NCBI RefSeq assembly: GCF_019925205.1
Contig: NC_083567.1
Location: 15,686,001 to 15,750,000 of the forward strand
Direction: 5' to 3'
Source: Metopolophium dirhodum
Taxonomy: Eukaryota > Arthropoda > Insecta > Hemiptera > Aphididae
Length of the DNA: 64,000 nucleotides
Each line of letters begins with the position of its first letter. Positions within the stretch are counted from its first letter, which is position 1. Below are positions 1 to 13,000 of the stretch, in pieces. Below the pieces are notes generated by a model that searched no databases, was not told where the DNA came from, and worked only from the letters and a program-made list of their open reading frames with translations. Position numbers and translations under genes: made by a program.

Positions 1-1641
1 TCACGCTTGTAACCTACAATCAATACTAGCCTTCGGAAACACGTAATAGTCAGAATATGTTGTAGAATGTGAAAGTGTATAAATAAAAGTATAGGGATTT
101 TATTATTTTTATTTATTGTTTTTCGACATTACGTCTTAAATAGGAACGATGAAGTGTTTATAATCAAGGAACTAGACACATTTAAAGAGGAATAAGACAA
201 GAGAAAATGTATTTTACAGCCAGGCCCATATAGTCGTGACTGAAGCATCATGCAAATTATCATTCAATTACAATCGAGCATCTTGATACATGGAAGGATT
301 TACAATAATATTTTATCATTGCAAATTTCAAGAATAACAATATGCAACATATTTTCCTTTCAAATTAACTACGCTAAAAAAGTAATATTACCTAAAACAA
401 AAATATGATTGAATAATGCTGGTGGTAATAAGGAATAACAAATCACTATATAAGTATCCATACTTCGGAGTCGAACATTCACAAACTGAGTGCCAACAAA
501 ATAAACTGTGAAACCTTTCAAAGGAAATAATTTAGAAGTCAGTAGCTTCAGAATTATCTAGGTACCTAACAAACAAATAACAAATATTCGTTCACACACA
601 TCTCAGTCCCAATACAAATAAAACATTTTCTTTTCATTTTTCGCATGCACATTTTCATTAATATTACTACACATTTATCAGGTTAACAAAAATAATAGTA
701 GCATTGAATCTTGTAAATTGAACATCCTAGTAAAATATGAATAAATTAATAAGAATTGCTTAAATTTGACATTACTTTGCTGAATAAAATGTCATTTAGA
801 CAAATTTAACTTTTAATGACAACTTTTTTGTATTATGTAAATGAAATACACGATGATCATAGAATTGAAATACTCATTGTATATTTTTTAACCTATTGCA
901 TAAATCCTTCCTAACTATCACCATCTAACCAACAATAGCAATTTAACTGTGGCCAATATTAGGTCAAATATTACAATAAAGTTTGGATAGTAGAAGACAC
1001 GCGACAGTAATTTCTATGCTGATTTTTGTCAATAAATTAGTGGTTACTTAATTTTAGCATCAGTATTCAATATAAAATTATTAGCCAAATGTTAAACAAT
1101 ATACAAGTGATACATACAATGTATATAGTAATAGGCATGTTTCAAAGCAATAAACCTAATTAGTAAAATGATAAATACATAGTAAATATATAAAAAGATT
1201 ATGATCTGCATACAAGTTACATGAATGTTAATGAAGTATTTTGAAATAAATAAAATATAAACAATAAAATATTTTTCGATTAAAAAATTAAGTTCAAAAT
1301 AGTATTATGATATATTATAAAAATTTAAGTATTTGTCCAAAATATTAGGTACAAAGATTATTTCCTAACTTATTTTCATTGATTAAAATGGCATACCCCA
1401 CATGGATGAAACTAGATAGTAAAAAAATCCCATTAATCCCAGATTTTCATCATTCATGTACCATCAATTGTTTTTGCAAATAAAAAGACAAAAACTTCTT
1501 TAAAACAATTTATCATATTATATAGTAAGGTATCAAACTGATTGATATTATTCTTTAAATTATACAAATATTTTTTGTGTTTCAGGAAAGTATTTAAAAC
1601 ATCAAGCGCTAAAAAAATAATAATAATAATAATAATAATAG

Positions 1642-1680
<39 letters not shown>

Positions 1681-1860
1681 GTAATAGTAATAATAATAAT
1701 AGATAATAATAATGATTTAGAATTTTTACAATGGTTTATAAACAATTAAGTTTCTACGTCGTGATTAGTCTTACTATGTAATAAGTGTAAACATATAAAT
1801 TATAAGTAAAAATATAAGTATATATATATATATAAATAGCATAAATATTTGCATGCAAAC
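1..1860 (-). other. Rbfox intron, left part, with trinucleotide microsatellite
   Basis: AT-rich sequence downstream of the Rbfox 93-nt exon. I see no further coding exon. A (TAA)n microsatellite, interrupted by a few substitutions, occupies about 1617-1715. The next Rbfox exon must lie left of the window. Confidence 0.6.
1617..1715. repeat. (TAA)n microsatellite
   Basis: About 100 bp of imperfect TAA/ATA trinucleotide repeat, interrupted by ATAGATAATAA and ATGGTAATAG variants, inside the Rbfox intron. Confidence 0.9.
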
Positions 1861-1985
1861 CTCTATTTTTCTGCCTTCAACAACTGTTCCGTGAAGATGT
1901 TCGCGAGCCTCATCAGCGTCAGCGCTATTCCCAAACGTTACAAAACCGAATCCCTGCATGCAACACACACAACAAAACACATGCA
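1852..1985 (-). promoter_or_regulatory. Cluster of Rbfox-binding motifs (TGCATG) around the 93-nt exon
   Basis: On the minus strand TGCATG occurs at 1980-1985 and 1957-1962 in the upstream intron, the latter running directly into the 3' splice site (TTGCATGCAG then the exon). It occurs again at 1852-1857, only a few bases after the donor (GTTTGCATGC). This hexamer is the established Rbfox binding site. In vertebrates Rbfox proteins bind upstream of and at the 3' splice site of their own 93-nt RRM exon and cause skipping, giving an RRM-defective isoform. The same arrangement here suggests autoregulation. Confidence 0.7.
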
Positions 1986-4900
1986 AATAAACAAACTCAA
2001 CAGAAAATAAATTGTCTTATTATTATTACTAAGTAGTAAATTGAATTTTATATATTTTTAAATTGTTTTTAATCTTATTCTTGTGGAATTCAGATGAAAA
2101 TTATTTAGTTAAATTTGTTTGGGGAAAGCGAACATTGACGTTCACAGTTAACACTATACAATAATAAAAATTAAAAATAGTACAGTAAATGCTAAGTTAG
2201 TCCAACATTCATTATGTATAGCGTTTCACAAGAAAGTGGAACTTTTAAGCGGTATACATTTTTATTAGCGTTATTGTGCTATTAATTACGTGTCAATGAT
2301 AAACTAGTGTTAAGTAAAACATAAAATATTGCGCTACTTATAGCGTTGTGTGAATGCTCCCAAAAATTATCAGTTATGGATATGGAAAAATATGTAAAGA
2401 AAAGGATTTTTTTTATTATTCAAATCTCACGGTATAATGAAAATCTTCAATAGTTATTTTTGGTCACTCATATATACTGAGTATTGAAAATATTATTTTG
2501 GTGATAAATTTTCCAGAACATATATACAAATATAAATATACTTAAGTTCATATTATCAACTGAAAATATTTAAATATTGATTTTAAAATTAAAACCGAAA
2601 GAAATTAACTTTTTTAGAATATTATAATAATTTAATATTTATTCATAAGCCCCCTAAGACAAAGTGGTATAATAATTGTTATATTTTTCTTTTTTTTTTA
2701 AGGAATTTATACTTATAAAAAATAACTACCTGTACCTACATTTATTTTTAAATTAATTGAATAGTTTTATTATTAATTAGGTCAATGTATTATTTTAAGT
2801 TACTTAGCTGCCAACAAAGCGTGAATGGTTTATTATATTTAATCAAGATATACATTTTATAATTTTTATAATATTTTATCGACTCCAATTAACCATAATT
2901 ACCTTTGATCCACGCTCATTAAATATAATTTCAACATCTAGAATTGGTCCAAATTGCTGAAAACACAAATAACATAATATTAAAACCAAGTAAATTTCAA
3001 TAGTAGTATTACATATAAACTATACAAAATGTATAACTAAAATAATTATAATAAATAAAAAATGTTATTATGCAACAGTTGTTACTTGGGTTGAAATCTA
3101 GAAGCATTATTATTTTCAACATAACTTTTTAAAAGCTTATACATGATAGACATTTTTACAACAATACATGAATTTTGATGGTTAGGTTTTAGCAGTGATA
3201 GTACATTTATTTCTCCCTATATTATATGTACTTAAGTAGGTTCATTCAATTTTAAGTATTCAGGATTTTTATGTTTTATTTTTAAGATCTATGAGATTAT
3301 GCAGCTTGAATTTTGTCTTCTTGGTGTTATATTATTCAATGAAATATTATACAAAACACTTAACTAAATAGAAAATGCATATTTTGAGGTTAATACAAAT
3401 AATTAATAAACAATAATATAATGTTTTAAAAATAAATAATTATGTTTTTCGTGCATATTAAAAAAAATTGGAACATTTTTTTTATCGTTTGCAATTTCAG
3501 CAAGTTTCAGCTGCAATTTATTATAACTCGTTTTTGCTTCTAGTAAATATTGAAAGGATATTAGGATATATTACAAACATATTCTATTCTGTGATGATAG
3601 ATATGGTATAATAAATTAATAATATATGTAATGTAAAAGGTAACGCTATACGTAATTTTTTTTAAATCTTTTAAAGTTACAAAAATTATTTAAAAAAATG
3701 CATTATTCAGAAAAATTAATAATACTATAAATATTTGTAATCACTAATTACGAATTAGTAATAATTAAAAATGTTAATTAATCACAATTTTGAACTTAGG
3801 AACAACATAATATTTATTTGCGACTGTTGTTTAAGTTAGGTTAACTCTTCTTAACATTTTTCTTTTTTGACATTTTGTTTAAATTATACCCATACACTAT
3901 TTCCACTTATGTTGGTTGTCATTGACATTTTATAAGAAATTAAAGAAATACCTGTGTACTGGTTTTTGCAGCATATAACTAAAGAAGACTTTTTTTACTC
4001 AAAATTTTATTTGAGCGACGAGTAACCTAACTTCATTACTTTACTTTAAAACATAATATTATGTTGTTTTATATACATAAATTATTTTCTGATACTTACT
4101 AATGTTATTTTAATTTTAAAAAGGTTAGTTATTTAAATTCATAAATTTTTATTTTTTTCATTCATAAATCAAAAGATAATAAATATGATTCTCTTGTATT
4201 AAATTATGTTACATTAACATAGTAAGTATATATTTAATGTAAAGAGTAAACTAAAATTTTTATTTGGTTTTCTCTGGACTTAATTGTGTTGTATAAGACA
4301 TCTTACTCCAAAATAAAAGAATATTTTGATGACATTTTAGATCTTATTGTTTTAACATTTTATATTTCTGTCTCTAGTCATAAGTTAGTGCAATGATGAT
4401 TAAATTGAAATAATTCTATGTACAATAGAACACAAAAAATGGACCAATGTTAAGTCATTAATGTTATATTTGTATAATAGAAATAAAGGATATTATGAAG
4501 ATAAAAGTTATAATTTTGAATTTAAGTATAACATTTTCAGACATAATTTTACAAGAAAATACTAAACATATTTTAATGAGGCTACTATTAATAACACAAT
4601 TATATTAATCAAACAAAATATTAATTAATTACCCCAAACATGGCACGCAAGTCGGGCTCTCTAAATCTAAAGGGTATATTTGATACATGAAGTCTCTTTG
4701 ATTGGATATTTTTGTCTTCGCTAGATGAACAAGGGGACCCAGCGCCAACATTGGTAATGTTCGTTGGTGAGGCTACAGATACTGACACCGGTGTAGTCAA
4801 TGCATTTGTGGCATTAGTACATTCCAACTATACATCACAAAAAAGAAAAAAAAGAATATATGACACAAATGAACTAGCTGTTTTTGGATTATACAAAACA

Positions 4901-5067
4901 ATATTACTAAGGCCACTACAGTGTGAGCGGAGAATGTTAGCAAATTGTCCAATTGACCGTAATATCAAACCTTAATCTGAATACTTACCGGTTGTGATAC
5001 CGTAGTAACTGTGATTTGTTGTTGTTCAGACTTGGTTAATCCAACAGATTGTTGCTGCTGTTGTTGT

Positions 5068-5121
<54 letters not shown>

Positions 5122-5465
5122 TGTTGTTGTTGTTGCTGTTGCTGATGCTGCTGATGTTGCTGCTGATGCTGCTGATGCTGCTGCTGATGCTGCTGTTGTT
5201 GTTGCGATGACGCCATGGACATGTTAAGCCCAGTCGGGGGTGAGTATGCAATAGGTGGCAGCGGTGGATCACTTTCTACAGCCACCTGTGGTGGAAGTGG
5301 AGCTGTATTTTGAGGTGCAGCCACCGTAGCCGGCATTAGAGTTGGTTGCTGGGGATTGGCCATTTTAAGCGTCATCGCAGCCATTTGTCCAGGTTGTTGC
5401 ATAGGAAATGCACCAGACGCTGCCGCGAGTGATGCATATGGATCAATTCCCCCTTGAACCATTTG
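1861..5465 (-). CDS. Rbfox1: Rbfox-family RNA-binding splicing regulator, central exons (partial)
   Basis: Four exons join in phase 0: 4989-5465, 4633-4827, 2903-2956 and 1861-1953. The first encodes a low-complexity N-terminal region beginning QMVQGGIDPYASL and a long Gln/His tract. The second ends in the start of an RRM (RNP2 LHVSNI, then PFRFREPDLRAMFG). The 54-nt and 93-nt exons complete most of the domain (QFGPILDVEIIFNERGSK, then RNP1 in GFGFVTF, ending VVEGRKIE). This RRM matches the nearly invariant fox-1/A2BP1/RBFOX domain, which binds (U)GCAUG in introns and directs tissue-specific exon choice in the nucleus. The 54- and 93-nt exon sizes equal the vertebrate ones. The C-terminal exons lie beyond position 1. 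The first Met in these exons is at 5462, but an upstream coding exon is likely (21491-21610). Family assignment is very sure; the insect symbol follows the Rbfox1 orthologue. Confidence 0.95.
1954..4632 (-). other. Rbfox introns around the 54-nt RRM exon
   Basis: Two AT-rich introns (1954-2902 and 2957-4632) flank the 54-nt exon at 2903-2956. Apart from the TGCATG motifs next to the 93-nt exon I see no other gene, clear repeat or RNA gene in them. Confidence 0.6.
5049..5204 (-). repeat. Polyglutamine/histidine tract (CAG/CAA/CAT) in Rbfox exon
   Basis: Fifty-two consecutive codons encode only Gln or His. They include an uninterrupted run of 32 Gln (5049-5144) of mixed CAA and CAG codons, followed toward the N-terminus by His-punctuated Gln repeats. 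The tract lies between the N-terminal Pro/Ala/Gln region and the RRM. Mixed codons suggest it is maintained as protein sequence and not only as a pure microsatellite, though length variation is likely. Confidence 0.95.
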
Positions 5466-5723
5466 CTGTAAACATAATGGTTATTATAATTATTTAAAAA
5501 AAAACAACAATATTGCAAATTATATACATAATAATTAATATATTGTATTGAGATTAAATACATAATTTTAAGTAAACAAGTTAAAGCAAAACTAACTTAG
5601 AGTTCAATTTAGAGGTCAGATATTTTAAAACATAGAGTATCTTGTTTTTTTCATGAATGTTAATTATTCATCGAAGATACCTATAATAACCATAAACGTT
5701 AAATACATTTCACACAAAATAAA

Positions 5724-5817
5724 ATGCGGACTAGACGGTCAACGGTGTTCAACGTCAGCATGGCCATGGGCCATAGCTTCTCAAAAATACGCCATGAACG
5801 GGTCAGCAGCCCTGCAG
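5724..5817 (+). other. Exon-like GC-rich segment with strong donor, opposite to Rbfox
   Basis: A roughly 90-bp island of high GC in AT-rich intron reads open on the plus strand from an ATG at 5724 (other ATGs at 5760 and 5766). It encodes ...MAMGHSFSKIRHERVSS-PA and then hits a perfect donor (CCTGCAG followed by GTAAGT) in phase 1. It resembles a first coding exon of a plus-strand gene nested in the Rbfox intron. I do not recognise the peptide and found no matching downstream exon. The minus strand is also open in one frame, so the direction is not certain. Confidence 0.35.
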
Positions 5818-8800
5818 GTAAGTCCACGCATGTTCTAGCAGCCCCCCTCCCACTGGTCAACATAACGTAAATATAAATCAAAACATCGTTACATTAATCT
5901 AGGTTGAAGGTGATATACAAACAAGAGTGTTATAACATGGCGAATTAAAAAATGATACATAATAATTTTATGCTGACCTTTCAGCAAAAACAGTAACGTT
6001 CTAGACGTTTACACACAATAATAACGTACCTATCATATTTGTAACGCTATGATGCAGCAAATATATAAAATAACTCTTTACCGTCGTGAATCTATCGAAA
6101 ACGAAATTCTAGATACTTTTTAATGACTGAAAAAACGACTGGACGACAGATCGAGTATGCACTATGCAACGACATAGATAATATGACATCATCGTAATTC
6201 GTCATCATCATTATCATCACACACGTACACCTGCAGTGATGTAAGTCGACAGTATTTACAGTGACTGACCTCTATAGTGTATAATATTCACACTGTAATT
6301 TGGCTCGGAAACAGAACCAAGTAGTTTCAGGTCACATCTCGTGTATACGCAAAATCGCACGCGCCTTCAAGCGGCATCGGTCGTGTGTATCCATTCACGA
6401 GGGCAACAAGTAACAACATCATAATATTATTATAGTCGTATATACGGTATAGTGGTATACCTAATATATTTCTGTAAAATAGCCAATAGGTACGTGTACC
6501 TACTACACGTATAAACATATTATATAATATCGTTGAGATAAGTTTGAAAGATATGTGATCGGTGTAAATAATTGTGACAGTTTTTTTATTCTGTACGACG
6601 CGATATATTGGTAATATGACATGCTGTATAATTACGCAGGGCGATCATAATTCATAATTTCATATAATATATTACATCATTTGTACTATGTAAAGATTCG
6701 AAAAAGAGAAAAAGATTATAGAATTAAAACACCCTTTGGGATTAAAGATATACCATATACCATATACACTAACCTATAACCTATACACGACGATACCCAA
6801 ATGTTAAGGTATAAGATAGTTCAGGACGAATTATATGTAGTATATTAGTTGCTTGTAAAGAAGAATTGTATGGTTATAAATGTATAAGAGAGACTATATG
6901 AGAGTTGTCTCAAATTATGGATTTTCAATATGAGGGCTGTTTTATAGTGTTAATGTGATTTTATTTATGATGTACGATCATCATTTAAATATGTTAATGT
7001 ATAAATATATCGAATATTTAACAAATAATTATTTATTTTTATTTACTTATGTGCGTTTAAAGTTTAGATGGGTGGAGAAATAAACTACACATTTTCGGTT
7101 GCCCTTTGGTACACATTGTTCCACTTATCCATAACATTTGTTCTGTATTTTTTTAACTCAATAAGTAAATGAGATGATGTTATATGAATATATTCATAAC
7201 TATTTGTTCAATATTTGATATATATACATAGGTACATTTTTTAGGAAAATATCATTCACGCAGTGGTTACATAAAACAGTTAAAAAATTAACTGATTCTC
7301 ATTTAATTTACAAACAATTTATGGCGAAACCCCCTTCTAAAAAATGAATACATATTCGGAGGAAATACTATATTCTAGGTCCTGAGCAGTAAGTTACAAA
7401 TTATAGCTGAAGGTTTGCACTCCCCCCTCGCCAACAATCATACCCATTAATAGTTTACCTAAACCGGCGTTATTTTATTTAATAACAGTAAAAAAAATAC
7501 TGAAAAATCTTTTTTCTGTTTAATGCACGCGTTGGTCTGTTAAGTCAAGCGGCTAATCGTGTTTTTTGGCCTATCTTCGACGCAAAAAGAGCTCTGGTGC
7601 AATAGTATTTACTACAGCAGCTATCCCGCGGAGAGACGGAGCGCGCGCCACGGAATAAATAATTTTAACTATGGACGGGCCGAGCTACGGGGCCTCGAAC
7701 GAATGAGTGGAACCGGAGCGTAGAAGAGGTGTAGAACGAGTATACATGTCGCGCGGGTTTCGGGCCAACAACCAGTTTGAAGCACAACGGCGGAATACTA
7801 ATTATTGCGGATATGTAATGATTATATATATATATATAAAGTATATGTTGTTTTAGGACGAGCTCGTATAGATACATACCAATGGGCTAAACGCACGTGT
7901 GCGAGACTAGACCGGTAGTAGGTATATTCATATATTATATATATACATAGGCATCAAAGTTTCTCCAAAAAAATTACATAACTTCAATTTTTAAACGGAG
8001 AACTGGTATGGCGATGGCCATATTCGTGCGATGCGTGAAAGCGGTAAGATATTATTCGTGACCAAAACGCGCGCGCGACCGAGGCTCTTCCCGAATACCC
8101 GCGCGCGTCTTGTGTGCTGCAACGACCTGTATTTTACATATTTCGCAACAATGCCGATTGATAAAGAAAAAATAGAAAAATAAGAGAAAATAAAAAACAT
8201 CAATTGTTTCCCCCGGACGGACGTTTAGTGCTTCGTCTGGAGTATACTCGTGGTAAACAACAAATTTGCGAGTGTGTGCGAACGCGCTTATGTAAACGCG
8301 TGTGTATAGAGTAGTGTGTGTACCTACTCGAAGGACTTGTCTATTTATTTTTCACGTTTCGTCGTGTATATCATGAAAAAAAAATTTTTATACAGAAGTC
8401 TAGTACATCATGCCGCAGAATTATTCACGGAGGGAAAATGCAAGGGGGCGGTGGGGGAATTTGTCGGAGGGGGGAACACTCAGGTCTAATGAGGATGTAC
8501 GCGGTGCATTGTGTAGTGCACCGGGGCCATTCGGAGGACGCGTCTGTCACGGTGGGGGATGACCATTGTTGTAATACTTCACTGACGACGTTGGACAAAA
8601 AAAATAAAATATAAATATACACAATATTATAGGTACGGTAGAAAAAAAAAACAAATATTATATTATTATTATTATATTGTAAAATGCTGCGGGCTCGTAT
8701 ATAAAATATTATGTATGCAGCGTTTTTGTACCGCTCAGCAAGTGGCTACATCCTATGAGAAAACGAGCCACATTACGCCGACGTGGACGGTTCCGTTTGT

Positions 8801-9952
8801 ACATTGGGATGTTATTGAGTTAAATTGATGTTTATTGTCGTATATAGCCGCCGACGATAATAATAATATAAATGATTCGTCAGAAACGGACGCGAACGAG
8901 ATAATAAACGCACGCGTAATACATCATCAACCCGTGCGGCGGCGGCAGCGTTTGTGCGTGTGCGCGATTACAAAGCTTGGCAAACGCGTCCTGAAACGCT
9001 CGGAAGATTTTTTTTTTTATAGCAGCACTAAATTTAGACAGAATTTATTGTCCGCGAGATTACAGAGCGGACTTAAAACGAGAGACCTGTTGAGTTGGTA
9101 CATCAGGGCGCGGCGGCTTTGTTCCCGCATCGTCGTTGTATCCAGTCGTAATGCTATGCCGCCGAAATCGCGGTACGTTATTATAATATTTTCCCCGAGC
9201 ATTTTACAGCGACCGCAGTGTTTTGTCGTATAAATCAGTCGGATTTCCCGTGACGAATCGAACGATATTTTTTCCCCTCTCGGCATCGTATAATCATGTT
9301 ATAGAGCTCATATCCAGCTGAACTTGCTCGAATTTAGTCGTATTTGCTCATTCTCGGCAATTCCGAATATACCTTGTGTAATATTATGTAGTAAGAAATG
9401 TACGTTTTTAATGTTAATTTTTTCTCCACACCACTCTAGAAGTACAAGACAGCGATGAACAAGGCAATTGGGAAATCAATGTTCACTATTTCACCACCAA
9501 TAAACGTAAAATCGTAGGGCCGTCAAATTAAAAAGCTGTAAAATATTGAGCAATTATATGTACACGAATTCCTCTTTACACATAGTCGTTTACACAAACA
9601 ACTTCATAATTAAATAGACATTTTTCAAGCCGAATACATTGGCCAATTTCTATACTATTGTATACAAAGTAGTAAAAAACCCTAATGGGCTCACGCCATT
9701 AACGCCATCAACGGGCTCACATCACTCCCTCCCATTGTACTAATATATTATAAATTTACATTTATAAATAAAATAAATTTGTACAGGAGCAAACGGATAC
9801 ACTATCATGATTTTATGGTTTAGAAATGAACATGTCTAATGTCTATACTCAGAGCAGTATAATTTATTATTGATTCGATTTTATACAGTTGATTAAAAAA
9901 TGAAGATAGAAAAAAAGGTCCACATTAGGTATTATCAAGGCTGGGCATTAAC

Positions 9953-10003
9953 AAGTTAAAAAGTTAAACTTAAGTTAAAAAGTTAAACTTAAGTTAAAAA
10001 GTC
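9953..10003. repeat. Short tandem repeat of a 20-bp unit
   Basis: The motif AAGTTAAAAAGTTAAACTTA is repeated about two and a half times just after AAGGCTGGGCATTAAC. This looks like the edge of a dispersed repeat. I did not find the other end. Confidence 0.6.
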
Positions 10004-13000
10004 AATTTTATTATAACTTTTTAATATAACTAGTTACTTTCGGATTTTCATTGACTTACCTTACTAAATTTCTTTTTTAATTAACAATAACGTGAAATCA
10101 ACGACTTAATTTTTCATTTAAAGAAGTAAGTTTAAGTTAATTTATTTGGTTTTTAATTTTATTACATTTCACTATTTTAGTCTATTTCGTTTTCATGTCA
10201 AAAAATATTTACCGTGAATTTTTTAATGTTAAACAATTTATATTATTCCAATCTATATTATTGAATATATTAATATATTATACTATCAATGTTACTTGTT
10301 GAGGCCCAAAAGCAATCCTTGATACTTTTAACCCATTAAAACATTACTTTCTATCAATTTTCGCAAATACACAATAATTATTATTTCTAATATTACAATA
10401 GCGATATTGTTTATCAGTCATCACTATCGCTCATTTTTATCAAGCTAACTTCACCTCTTAAGGATAGTATACCACTTAGATCATAATATATATTACATAC
10501 TATGGATGGAGCCATAGCATATATCTCGTCTATGTAAATTATTTGAAGGACATATTATTAGCAAGCACATATTAGTAAAGAGTCGCTGGTTGAGACGCGT
10601 GATCTGCCAGTATACTCGTTGTATATTTATCACTTATATCACTAGTTATCACTCATGAATTCCCAAGGATAATATACAGTTATTAGCATAAATATGCATA
10701 GACCTATAAACTAATGGACAGCACATTCCACTCCACCCTGCCATCAATGCTAGGTTTTCATGTAACCATATAACTGAGGGAGAAAGAACATAAAGTAGTG
10801 AAGGAGCTCGCATAAGGGAACTGTATACATTTTAGTACTTTGTTTCTTTTCTCGCTCAATCTATATCGTACCCCTGACTTCTTTATCGAAGCGCTGTCCA
10901 TTAGTTTATAAGTCTGTAAATATGCGATGAGTATACACACGCATGCGCAGATAACACATCTCGACCAGCGCTCGTCGCTTATATGTATTTCAAATATCGG
11001 GACATAGGATCCATAGGTTAGGTTACGTAGGACTTTTAACATTTTATCATAACGAAAAAAATAACTTGGATAACATACTACTTTATTACAATACACAATA
11101 CACACGAGTGACAAGTGAGATCAACTGATCAAGTGTATAATAATATCATATTATCATATAAAATATAAACCTATTTAATAATTAGGTATACGTTTGGTTT
11201 TAAAACGAATCAGTTCGCTTTGGACTTGCTCAAATCATTCGTCAATAATAATAAGTGATAACTAACAACAAGGCACAAGGCATAATACGCGTATATTAAA
11301 ATAGAAAATTCAAAAGAAATATTCACCGAAAACATCAAGTCGAACGAAGTATTGGCAATGGGATGTATTTATATACTCATAAATGAAATGAAAATACTTG
11401 CCAAATTATGCGAGTTAAAGAGTTCTAACGAGGCCTTACGGTTTTAAAAATAATTCGTACATAAATGGTTGTCATTCCATTCAAATTTCAAGCCATAACA
11501 CGTTCAATTTAATTTATAACGACATTGCGACATAGGTACCTCCTTGCAGCTAGTGTATAAATTTATAAATTTAAACTACAATAAGGGTAAACGAACGATA
11601 ATGATAATCAAAGGTTACAGCTGATAAAGTGATTTCGACGAAATAATTGTCAAATATCACGTATCGTATAAAGTCGTCAATAATCAATACAGACCATACA
11701 TAGTTATAATTACTTGACTCATTAATTATTTTTCATATATTATGCAACGTTTAAAACTGCAATTAAAACAAGTAACCATCATGATATACGATATTTTTAA
11801 ACCATTTATTGTAGACCTACAATCGTCAATGCAACAATCAAAACTGAGCATACATAAAATATTCCGCTATACCTATAACATCGATATTAAAAAAAAAAAA
11901 CATCAATTAAGAAAAAGAGATAACATATTTTATCATAGTCAAAATGAATAACGATTACAACCGAGAATATAACACCTATATTTACAACCAACAATATTAT
12001 AGTATATTATAATATAATAATAGTATATTCATTATAATTTATATTTACAATTTCCTTTCACGAAACAAAAAAAAAATACATAAAAATATAAAACTGTTAC
12101 TTTTCTGAACACAGAAAAAATTGCAAACACATAGCAGACGAAAACATTATTATTTGAACGCCGATGATGAATTAAATATTCAATATGGAAGTAGGCTATG
12201 TAATATAGTGTAATATGTTATTAGAATAATGAAAACTCAAATACCTACATTTGATGTTAAGCGATTTTTTTTTGTTTTTGTTCCGTCGAGTAATAATAAT
12301 ATTCAGTCGCTCAAATAGGGACGGAGGAAGTGCCCTCTCCCTTTTATTTTTTTTTATTACATTCAAACATACTCTTTAATTGAATATACCATTCATATAA
12401 AAGTACCTATAGTATATATAAATGTAAATATCAATTTATTTATTCTATACCAAATAAGAACAATAGTTACAATTTATAATTATTTATTTCTGCATGTATG
12501 CTCATACAGAGTGTTTTATCCGAGGTTTTATCAGTCATCACGAATACTCATCCCAATTTTTTAATTTAATAATTAATTTGTTCAAATTCTGATTTTTATA
12601 ATTCTTACGTAGCTATAAAAAAAGACGTAAAACTCATATTCTTAAATACTTTATATTTGATATGACAATTAATATTTGGTATATTTGAGGAATAAATCGA
12701 AATTCAAGCGAATAAATTCTGGATTAATGTAGGTATTACATGATATTAAGGCTATAATAGTTATGGTTATTATAATGTATACTTAATAGTATACCTACCT
12801 TATTTAATAAAAATATATTACCCGGGATATTACCATTTTATAATCTGTAAAAATTGTCAGACTAGTACTGACTAAAAGTTAGTATAACAGATATTATAAA
12901 ATATGCTACACTAAAAACTCGATTAACCGTCACCGTATGGACTATGATGGTTAACTGAATAGAATATAGTAATAGACGATTGACAGAAATGTTGTACTTT

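Noticed and set aside
4712..4975. 87-codon plus-strand protein
   Set aside because: Mostly an antisense shadow of the Rbfox exon at 4633-4827.
8835..9233. 132-codon plus-strand protein
   Set aside because: Low-complexity start, no domain, lies in a GC-richer promoter-like island; length is reachable by chance at this composition.
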